From: Chloroflexota bacterium | Lineage (GTDB): Bacteria; Chloroflexota; Dehalococcoidia; DSTF01; JACRBR01 | Direction: 5' to 3' | Assembly (NCBI GenBank): GCA_021813085.1 | Contig: JAKAMA010000030.1 | Location: forward strand, 1 to 12,508 | DNA: 12,508 nt | In this document: piece after piece, positions 1 through 7,000 of the stretch | How positions within the stretch are numbered: the stretch's first letter is position 1 | Layout of the letters: the number at the start of each line of letters is the position of its first letter | Position numbers and translations under genes: made by a program | The notes under the pieces: generated by a model | What the model saw: only the letters and a program-made list of their open reading frames with translations | Told to the model about the DNA's origin: nothing | The model's database searches: none

Positions 1-1
1 C

Positions 2-553
2 ATCGGCGACTGGGTGCGCACGAACCGCAACGTCGACTTCGTCGGGGACTGCAACCTGGCGAAGCCGGGCATCGATGTCGGGAAGCTGTGCGTGCGCATC
101 GCCGGCGTGCACGGCACGCTGCGCGCGTACAGCCTGGGGCCCACCTTCTCCGGCCCGACGGCGCTGGCGATGGTCCAGAAGCAGCCGGACGGTACCTGGA
201 AGGTGCTGTCGGTGACGAATACCGACCTGAGCCAGGGGTCCGTGCCGGGCATCGCGTGGCCGCTCCAGATCGGCGATGAGGTGGTGGTGGTGGGGCTGGC
301 GAAGGGCGACTGTCTGAGCGTGCGTGACCAGCCCACGATCAAGGGCAAGCGGCTCGCGTGCGAGGCCCAGGGCGTCAAGGCGATCATCCAGGACGGACCG
401 AAGGTCGCGGACAACTACACGTGGTGGAAGATCACCGGCAACGGCTTCGCGGGCTGGGCGGCGGACCACTGGCTGCGGTTGCCGGAGGCGATCGCGCAGG
501 CGCTGCAGCCGGCGACGCCGACGCCATCCGCCGCGGCGACGCCCGCGCGATAG
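2..553 (+). CDS. Secreted SH3b (bacterial SH3-like) domain protein, 5' end outside window
   Basis: The reading frame is already open at the window edge (IGDWVRTNRNV...), and the GTG at 14 lies inside a conserved-looking segment, so the true start is probably upstream and this is a 3' partial gene. The visible product has about 180 residues. The best-defined part is roughly codons 100-155 counted from the GTG: the motif GDCLSVRDQP, a Cys soon after (RLACEAQG), the pattern NYTWWKI and then GFAGWAADHWLRL. This is the usual order of bacterial SH3 domains in Chloroflexota surface proteins, which bind peptidoglycan or other wall ligands. The tail ATPTPSAAATPAR is a short Thr/Pro/Ala-rich end like the linkers of the large secreted protein at 4034-9646. 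An export signal would lie in the missing part. The SH3b call is recognition of the pattern; the ligand is unknown. Confidence 0.75.
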   Translation: MGDWVRTNRNVDFVGDCNLAKPGIDVGKLCVRIAGVHGTLRAYSLGPTFSGPTALAMVQKQPDGTWKVLSVTNTDLSQGSVPGIAWPLQIGDEVVVVGLAKGDCLSVRDQPTIKGKRLACEAQGVKAIIQDGPKVADNYTWWKITGNGFAGWAADHWLRLPEAIAQALQPATPTPSAAATPAR

Positions 554-622
554 CGGCGCGCTCGCCGGCAGCCGGCGCACAGACGGCCGGGGCGGTTGCG
601 CGGTGCGCGAGCGTGCGTCCGA

Positions 623-628
623 TATAAT
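623..628 (+). promoter_or_regulatory. -10 element (TATAAT) of tRNA-Gly promoter
   Basis: A perfect TATAAT stands out in a very GC-rich intergenic stretch, 24 bp before the first base of tRNA-Gly, which puts the transcription start near 635. No good TTGACA lies at 16-18 bp upstream; the nearest resemblance, TTGCGC at 596-601, is 21 bp away. The -35 assignment is therefore open. Confidence 0.5.
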
Positions 629-652
629 CGAGCGCACGCGCCGGATCCCCGT

Positions 653-728
653 GCGGGGGTAGCTCAATTGGTAGAGCGCTAGCCTTCCAAGCTGGATGTT
701 GCGGGTTCGAGACCCGTCCCCCGCTCCA
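653..728 (+). tRNA. tRNA-Gly (anticodon TCC), CCA encoded
   Basis: A full cloverleaf can be folded. The acceptor GCGGGGG (653-659) pairs with CCCCCGC (718-724). The D stem GCTC/GAGC encloses AATTGGTA. The anticodon stem CTAGC/GCTGG (679-683/691-695) holds the loop CTTCCAA with anticodon TCC at 686-688. The T stem GCGGG/CCCGT holds the loop TTCGAGA. The discriminator is T725 and CCA follows at 726-728. It would read GGA and other GGN glycine codons. It stands alone, convergent with the cupredoxin gene whose stop is only 29 bp away. No U-rich terminator is visible between them. Confidence 0.97.
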
Positions 729-756
729 CACTTCCCCGCCGGCGCAGCGGCCGCGG

Positions 757-1272
757 TCAGTAGCCGCTGGAGTAGTTGGCGGGCGTCGGCGCGGCCCCGG
801 CTGCGCCTGCCGTCGCGGTGGGCGACGCCGGCGCGCCGCTCCCGCCCGGCGCGCCCACGATGGCCGTCCCCTTCATCCACGGGTGGAACGAGCAGTGGAA
901 GGCAAAGGCGCCGGCGGTGCTGAACCGCACCTGCTTCGAGGCGCCGGGGTCGATGGCGCCCGTGTCGAACGAGCCACCGTCGGCCGTCGCGGTGTGCTGG
1001 ACGGAGGCGCTGTTGGTGAACGTCACGGTGCTGCCGAGGGGCACCGTGACGACGGCCGGCACGAACTTCCACGCGGTGTTCGGGTCGCCGGCGCCCTCGA
1101 CGGCCCTGACGACGACCGCCGAGCCAGCCGCCGACGTGCTCGTGGCGCGCGTGGCCGCCGGTGACGCCGCGTTGCCGTAGCTCGACCCGCTGCCGCAGGC
1201 GGCCAGCGCGACGGCGGCGACGGCCAGCGCGGTTGCAGGCAGGAGTGCCCGGAGCAGACCGGGGTGTGTCAT
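757..1272 (-). CDS. Amicyanin/plastocyanin-like blue-copper lipoprotein
   Basis: The product is a 171-residue exported electron carrier of the cupredoxin fold. I chose the ATG at 1272 over an upstream in-frame one (1332) because GGAGG lies 6 nt before it and the protein then opens directly with a lipoprotein signal peptide. That peptide is a hydrophobic stretch at residues 5-25 ending in lipobox LAAC, so Cys26 would be lipidated. A Ser/Thr/Ala linker runs to about residue 50. The cupredoxin domain (about 52-140) contains FVPAVVTVPLGSTVTFTN, His93 (VQHTA) and FHCSFHPWMKG, giving type 1 copper ligands His93, Cys127, His130 and Met133. The C-x2-H-x2-M spacing is that of amicyanin rather than plastocyanin (C-x2-H-x4-M). 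A low-complexity Ala/Pro/Gly tail follows. It probably shuttles electrons at the outer face of the membrane; its partners are not visible here. It lies downstream of the VOC gene in the same direction, 282 bp away, so probably has its own promoter. Confidence 0.9.
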   Translation of the reverse strand: MTHPGLLRALLPATALAVAAVALAACGSGSSYGNAASPAATRATSTSAAGSAVVVRAVEGAGDPNTAWKFVPAVVTVPLGSTVTFTNSASVQHTATADGGSFDTGAIDPGASKQVRFSTAGAFAFHCSFHPWMKGTAIVGAPGGSGAPASPTATAGAAGAAPTPANYSSGY

Positions 1273-1444
1273 CGCGCGCCTCCGCGGCACGAGCACGGTG
1301 CGCGTCTTCGGGACACCGCACGGCGCCGTCATCGTCTGCTCGCGTTACGGCCGACGCACGCCGGCGGACGCATCGACGCGAGACCGCCGGCCGCGTGTGC
1401 GCACGGGCCCAACGTTCCGTGCGGCGTTTTGCATCAGGAGATCC

Positions 1445-1461
1445 TGCCATCTGCTGCCATC
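1445..1461 (-). repeat. GATGGCA direct repeat, one helical turn apart, upstream of cupredoxin gene
   Basis: Read on the minus strand, GATGGCA occurs twice (1455-1461 and 1445-1451), separated by GCA, so the copies sit 10 bp centre to centre. They lie about 175-190 bp upstream of the cupredoxin start in an AT-richer patch of an otherwise GC-rich spacer. Two same-face heptamers are compatible with a regulator binding site, but chance is a real alternative. Confidence 0.25.
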
Positions 1462-1554
1462 GCCGGCGTGATCCGAATCTGTTCTCGATTTCGCTTCGCA
1501 GTTTTCATGTTCCGGGTGGCCGCTGAGGCACCGCCTGGCCACCGCGGCCGCGCG

Positions 1555-2040
1555 CTACGACGAAGCGCCGCCGCGGCTGCCGAAGCGCTGCACCTCGCGC
1601 GCAAGGTCGAGGGGCTTGATCGGTGCGGCGCGGTCGTAGGCGCCCCACTCGTCACGCGGGAGCATCCACATCACCTCGAACTCGTTGCCGTCGGGGTCGT
1701 GCCCGTACAGCGATTTCGTCGCGCCGTGGTCGCTCTGGCCGACGAGTGCATCGAGCGCGGCGAGCGTGGCCGCGCCGGCGGCGAGGTCTTCGATGGTAGG
1801 CACCTCCCACGCGAGGTGGTAGAGGCCGGTGGCACCCCGGGGCGGGCTCGGCGCGGCGGCGCCGACCTCGAACAGGCCCAGGTCGTGGTGGTTGCCGGAC
1901 GCGGGGGCGCGCAGGAAGGCCATGCGCCCGCCCTCCCGCGCGATCTCTTCGAAGCCGAACGCACGGCGGTAGAAGTCGACGGAGCGGTCGAGGTCGCGGA
2001 CGAAGAGCACGGCGTGGTTCAGGCGTCGGACGGGGATCAT
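1555..2040 (-). CDS. VOC-family (glyoxalase/extradiol dioxygenase-like) metalloprotein
   Basis: The 161-residue product is a vicinal oxygen chelate protein. The ATG at 2040 is favoured over the one at 2079 because AGGAGG lies 7 nt upstream and the family's first strand (RLNHAVLFVRDL) then begins at residue 6. Two beta-alpha-beta-beta-beta modules are visible: module 1 spans about 6-60 (RSVDFYRRAFGF, HHDLGLFEV) and module 2 about 72-125 (GLYHLAWEVPTIEDL, DPDGNEFEVMW). The likely metal ligands are His9, His75 and Glu122, the His-His-Glu set of the family. The layout resembles the CatE/catechol-2,3-dioxygenase branch, so Fe(II) and a small aromatic or diketo substrate are possible, but substrate cannot be deduced and a lyase or isomerase role is not excluded. 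It is the first of two minus-strand genes. No related pathway genes are nearby. Confidence 0.88.
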   Translation of the reverse strand: MIPVRRLNHAVLFVRDLDRSVDFYRRAFGFEEIAREGGRMAFLRAPASGNHHDLGLFEVGAAAPSPPRGATGLYHLAWEVPTIEDLAAGAATLAALDALVGQSDHGATKSLYGHDPDGNEFEVMWMLPRDEWGAYDRAAPIKPLDLAREVQRFGSRGGASS

Positions 2041-2606
2041 CGTAGTGCCTCCTGAGCGTGCCAGCGGGGGCGTCCGCACGGTGCCGCCGCCCGTCAGGGC
2101 AGTATCGCCGATCGCTGCGGCGCCATCGACTGCGCCCGGGTTAGGCGCGCGGGCGCGTCCGGCCGGGCGACGCGCGGAGGCGGGGCGACCTTGACACGAT
2201 CCGGCACCGAGCCCGGCCGGAGCGCATTGACAAGCGGCGGCGACATAAGTACGTTAGGTGCGCTGGGGGCGCCGGCGCCTCACGCGATGACCGCCCGGCC
2301 ATCGCGCGGGAGAGCGAGACACGCCGGCGCATCTGGCCGAAGAGAGCCCACATCCCCGCCGGTCTCTCTGCGGAGGCGCAGCGCGCCTCCCCGGACGCTT
2401 GTCGCAGACGAGGGGCGCCAGACGGCGCCGCGCCCGCGGTACGCCGGTGTCCGCGGCCGCAGACTTCCGGCAGCCGGCCACGGCCCGCGCGCGAGCCCGG
2501 CAGGCCACAGCAAGCAGGGGGGAGCGGCGGAGGGAAGAGGTCCATTGGCTGTGCCACAGGACGTAACACGGCGATCACCCCCAGCGTTAACCCGATAGGG
2601 AGGCGC
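2041..2606. other. 566-bp gene-free divergent intergenic region
   Basis: The VOC gene leaves to the left and the GT87 operon to the right, so this stretch must hold promoters for both. On the plus strand there is a good sigma70-type promoter at 2227-2255, listed separately, giving a leader of about 340 nt. Within that leader is a 7-bp perfect hairpin, CGCGATG/CATCGCG (2283-2289/2300-2306), and closer to the gene a CACAGC/GCTGTG pair separated by a purine-rich loop, near 2505 and 2550. I recognise no riboswitch class. Open frames in this stretch are Arg/Ala/Pro-rich and look like GC-driven noise. Confidence 0.6.
2227..2255 (+). promoter_or_regulatory. Sigma70-type promoter for the GT87/surface-protein operon
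   Basis: A perfect -35 TTGACA (2227-2232) is followed by exactly 17 bp and then TACGTT (2250-2255), which matches the consensus at its three most important -10 positions (TA...T). Transcription would start near 2262 and leave a leader of about 345 nt before the ATG at 2607. A second TTGACA at 2191-2196 has no matching -10. This is the best promoter match I found in the window apart from the isolated TATAAT of tRNA-Gly. Confidence 0.5.
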
Positions 2607-4037
2607 ATGGACTATCTCGACGAGCCGGCGACGTGGCGCGGCGGTGAGCCTGCGTCCGCACCGGGGACGAGCCCCGCCGCACGGCCGCCTCTCAGGCTCC
2701 CCGGAGTCCGGATGTGGCCGTCGGCCGGGCGCGCCACGGCGGGCGCCGTCGTGCGGGCAGACGTGCCGCGGGCGATGCTCGCCGGGGCGATCCTCTGGCT
2801 CGCGGTCGGGCTCTGGCTGGCGGTGATCCCCAACATCTTGCCACAGCTCGCGAACGAGCGGGCGCCGGGGCCGCCGCTGGACGACTTCGCGGTGTTCTAC
2901 TCGGCCGCGCTGATGGTCCGCCACGGACAGGGCGGCCAGCTCTACGATCAGCGCGCGCTCGCCGCTCAGGAAGCGCGGGTGCACGGCCGTCCCGACACCG
3001 GCGGCCCCGCGCTCCCCTACTTCAGTCCCCCGGCCTTCGCGGCGGCGCTGGCGCCGCTGACGTTCCTGCCGGTCGGGACGGCGGCAGCGGTGTTCCTGGC
3101 GCTCTCGGCCCTGCTGCTGGCCACATCGGTGGCGCTGCTGACGCGCGCGTCGGGGCTTGGCTACGTGAGCGTGTGGCTGGTCCTGGGGGCGATGCTCGTG
3201 TATCAGAGCGTGCTCGACACGCTGTTCCATGGCCAGTTGTCGTTCATCCTTGTGTTTCTCTTCGCGGCGGCGTTCGCCAGCTTCCGTTCGCGGCGAAACG
3301 GCCTGGGCGGGTTCCTGCTGGGCCTGCTGCTGATCAAGCCGAACTTCGTCCTCCTGCCGCTCGCCCTGCTGGCATGGAAGCGGCAGCGCGCCGCGCTGGT
3401 GGGCTTCGGCGTTGCCGCCGCGGTCGTGGCCGCATCCTCGGTCGCGGTGGCCGGGCCGTCGGTGATCTGGGAGTATCCGCGGTTCTTGCGGGCGGCGGCG
3501 GGTTGGGACGACAAGAACGGGATCAGCATCGTCGGGATGTTCGGCTGGAACGCGTTCGTGCGCGCGCTGGCCGGGCCGGGGCACATGACGGAGGTGACGC
3601 TCTGGTCGCTCGCGCTCGCCGTGCCGACCATCGCCGCGGTGGCGTGGAGCTGGCGCGGCGCCTGGCCGGCGACCGCGGCGTCGCTCGCGGTACGGTATAG
3701 CGCGCTGCTCATCGGCGTCCTCCTGGTCAACCCGCACCTCTACCGGCAGGACATGCTGGTGATGCTGATCCCCGCGTGCCTGCTGCTGGGCACCGTTACG
3801 GGCCGGGCACGGGTGGCGCTCGGGCTCGTGCTGTTCGGGGCGTGGACGCTGTTTCTCTACCACTTCTACCTGCTGCGCGTCCTGGAGTGGAACGTAACCG
3901 TGCCGGCAATGGCGGCGCTGCTCGTCATCGCGACCGCGCTGACGCTGGACCGCCGGGCTGCGGGCGGCCGGAGCGCAGACGCGGATGAACCGGCGCAGCG
4001 GGCGCCGATACGCACGCCGCTGGGGGCGGACGCATGA
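2607..4037 (+). CDS. GT87-family (DUF2029) polyprenol-phosphate-dependent membrane glycosyltransferase
   Basis: The 476-residue protein has about ten transmembrane segments and the hallmarks of GT-C glycosyltransferases of family GT87, relatives of the mycobacterial mannosyltransferase PimE. These enzymes transfer a sugar, usually mannose, from a polyprenyl-phosphate donor on the outer side of the membrane. After a disordered Pro/Ala-rich N-terminus the first membrane helix lies at about 57-78. It is followed by LDDFAVFYSAA, whose Asp92/Asp93 are the likely catalytic acids, then GQLYD, YFSPPAFAAALAPL (138-151), HGQLSFIL (208-215), LLIKPNFVLLPLALL (241-255) and NPHLYRQD (375-382), all typical of the family. 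The start has GGGAGG only 3-4 nt upstream, rather close; Met36 is an alternative. Its stop overlaps the next start by ATGA, so the two are translationally coupled, and the secreted Thr/Ser/Pro-rich neighbour is a plausible acceptor (inference). Confidence 0.88.
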   Translation: MDYLDEPATWRGGEPASAPGTSPAARPPLRLPGVRMWPSAGRATAGAVVRADVPRAMLAGAILWLAVGLWLAVIPNILPQLANERAPGPPLDDFAVFYSAALMVRHGQGGQLYDQRALAAQEARVHGRPDTGGPALPYFSPPAFAAALAPLTFLPVGTAAAVFLALSALLLATSVALLTRASGLGYVSVWLVLGAMLVYQSVLDTLFHGQLSFILVFLFAAAFASFRSRRNGLGGFLLGLLLIKPNFVLLPLALLAWKRQRAALVGFGVAAAVVAASSVAVAGPSVIWEYPRFLRAAAGWDDKNGISIVGMFGWNAFVRALAGPGHMTEVTLWSLALAVPTIAAVAWSWRGAWPATAASLAVRYSALLIGVLLVNPHLYRQDMLVMLIPACLLLGTVTGRARVALGLVLFGAWTLFLYHFYLLRVLEWNVTVPAMAALLVIATALTLDRRAAGGRSADADEPAQRAPIRTPLGADA

Positions 4038-7000
4038 TGCCGGGCGGCCGCGGCAGAGCGATCGGTCTGGCCGCAGCCGTGCTGGCGACCCTGGCCTCGC
4101 TGACGCTCGCGTTCGGGCTTCCGAATGCGGGATTCCCCATGCTCGGCGCGATCTTCGGCTCCGGCACGCCGACGGCGGTAGCCAGTCCGCCGCCCGCCAC
4201 GCCCACAGCGACGAGCACCGCGACGGCAACACCGACCCCGTCCCTGACACCGACGCCAACGGCGACCGCCACCGCGACGTCGACGCCAACGTTGACGTCC
4301 ACGCCCACGGCGACGCCGACGACGACGGCGGCACGGATCGTGATCGCGTCGGCCGCGCTGACGGGCGCCGCGTCGGCGTCGGCGAGCATCGGCCCGATCC
4401 AAGTGCAGTTGCAGGACGCGCTCGGGCGCCCGGCGCTGGCGACAGGGCCGATCGTGCTGAACCTGGCGAGCACGTCCAGCGGGCGGACGTCATTCTCCGC
4501 GGCGCAGAACGGGACGCCGGCCACCACGGTCACGGTGCCTGGCGGCCAGAGCGGGGTGAGCTTCTACTACGGCGACACGAAGGCGGGGACGCCGACGCTC
4601 ACGGTATCCGGCGCGGGGCTGGGCTCGGCATCGCAGCAGGAGACGATCACGCCAGGCGCGCCGGGCCAGCTCGCGATCACGACGGGCCCGGTGACGGGCA
4701 CCGCGTCGACGTCGGCGAGCCTGGGCCCGATCCAGGTGGTCGTGCAGGACCAGTTGGGCAATACCGTGCCCGTGAGCAGCCCGGCGCAACTGTCGTTCAG
4801 CAGCACCTCGGCGGGCACGACCGTCTACTCAGCATCGCAGAACGGGCCGTCGGTGACGTCGATCACGATCGCGAGCGGGCAGAGCACGGCGAGCTTCTAC
4901 TACGGCGACACGCGGGCGGGCGCACCGGTGGTCGGCGTGTCCAGCGCCGGGCTCAGTGCGGCGACGCAGGCGGAGACCATCACGGCGGGCGCGGCGAGCA
5001 GGCTGATGATCGTGACGGGTCCGGTCACGGGCCCGGTTTCGAGCACCGCCAACCTCGGGCCGATCACGGCGCAACTGCAGGACCAGCTTGGCAACGCCGC
5101 GACGGCTTCCGCGCCCATGACGCTGGGCCTGAGCACGAGCTCCAGCGGGCCGGCCGTGTTCGCGGCGACGCAGAGCGGCACGGCGGTCACGTCGGTGACG
5201 ATCGCGACGGGGCAGGACCGCGCGAGCTTCTACTACGGCGACCTGACCGCGGGGACGCCCGCGATCACGGTGAGCACGGCGGGGCTCTCGTCCGCCACAC
5301 AGGTGGAGACGGTGACGAGCGCGGCCGGCGGCAAGTTCGCGTTCATCACCAGCCCGCAGAGCGGCGTCGCATCGAGCACAGCCAACCTCGGGCCGATCAC
5401 GGTGCAGCTCCAGGACGCGTCCGGCAGCCCACTCAACGTGACGGCGGCGACCACGGTGACGCTGACCAGCACATCGAGCGCGGGCGTGTTCTCGGCGACG
5501 CTCAACGGGCCGGCGACGAGCACCGTGACGATCGCGGCGGGGCAGAACAGTGCGAGCTTCTACTACGGCGACACGGCGGCGGGCGCGCCGGCGCTCACGG
5601 CATCGGCGAGCGGCTACGCATCGGCGGCGCAGGTGGAGACGGTGGCCGCGGGCGCGGCCGCGAAGCTTGCCATCGTGACGCCGCCGCGCTCGGGAGCGGC
5701 GTCCGGGACGGCGAACCTGGGACCGATCACGGTGCAGTTGCAGGACGCGTTCGGCAACCCGGCGACCGCATCGGCGGCGACCACCCTGGCCCTGAGCAGC
5801 AGCTCATCGAACGCCGTCTTCGCGCCGACGCAGGACGGCACGCCGGCGACGTCGGCCGCGGTCCCCGCCGGGCAGGGTTCGGCGAGCTTCTACTACGGCG
5901 ACCTGACCGCCGGGACGCCGACGGTGACGGTGAGCAGCGCCGGCCTGACGCCGGCGACGCAGCAGGAGACCGTCACCGGCGCCTCGGCATCGCGCCTCGC
6001 GATCGTCAGCGCTGCCGGCAGCGGGCCGGCATCGAACACGGCGAACCTCGGGCCGATCGCGGCGCAGGTGCAGGACCAGCTTGGCAATCCGGTTAACGTC
6101 GCCACGGCGACGGCGCTGACGCTGGCGAGCAGCTCGAGCACGGGCGTGTTCGCGGCACAGGCGAACGGCGCGGCGGCCACGTCGGTGACGGTCGCCGCCG
6201 GCCAGAACACGGCCAGTTTCTACTACGGAGACCGGCTCGCCGGGGCGCCGACGCTCACGGCTTCCGCGACGGGGCTGGCGTCAGCGTTCCAGCAGGAAAC
6301 GGTCACAGCGAGCAGGCTGGCGTTCATCACGCAGCCGCTCAGCGCACCCGCATCGACGAGCGCGAACATGGGGCCGATCACGGTGCAGCTCCAGGATCAG
6401 CTCGGGAATCCGGTGAGCGCATCCGCGAACACCGCCGTCAGCCTCGCGAGCAACTCGACCGGGGCGGTGGTGTTCGCCACGGCGCCCGCCGGAGCGCCGG
6501 TGACGTCGGTGACGATTCTTGCGGGGCAGACCAGCACGAGCCTGTACTACGGCGACACGCAGTCCGGCGCACCGATCATCAGCGCTTCGGCGATGGGCCT
6601 CGCGACGGCGACCCAGCAGGAAGCCGTGACGGCGGGCAGGCTGGCCATCATCAGCGCGCCCGTGAGCGGCGCGGCGGCGCTCTCGGCGAACCTGGGGCCC
6701 TTGACGGTGCAGCTCCAGGACCAGGCCGGGGCGCCTGTGGCCGCGACGTCCGCCACGACCGTCACACTGGGTAGCACGTCGTCCAGCGCGGTGTTCTCGG
6801 CGACGCAGAACGGGTCGGCGACGACGACAGTCACGGTTGCCGCGGGCCAGAACTCGACGACGTTCTTCTACGGCGACCCGGTCGCGGGCCAGCCCACGAT
6901 CACCGTGCAGGCGATCGGGCTCGTGCCGGCGTCGCAGCAGGCGACGATCGTGCCCGGACCGCCGACCAAGCTCGCGATCACGACGGCGCCGGCGGCCGGC

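Noticed and set aside
2280..4493. 737-codon minus-strand open frame opposite the GT87 gene
   Set aside because: Arg/Pro/Gln-rich composition typical of antisense frames in high-GC DNA, no recognisable domain, and the plus-strand GT87 frame has clear family motifs and a ribosome site.
3985..6096. 703-codon plus-strand frame overlapping the surface-protein repeats
   Set aside because: It repeats with the same 330-bp period because it is the surface-protein gene read out of frame; composition is Arg/Gly/Asp/His-rich with no domains.
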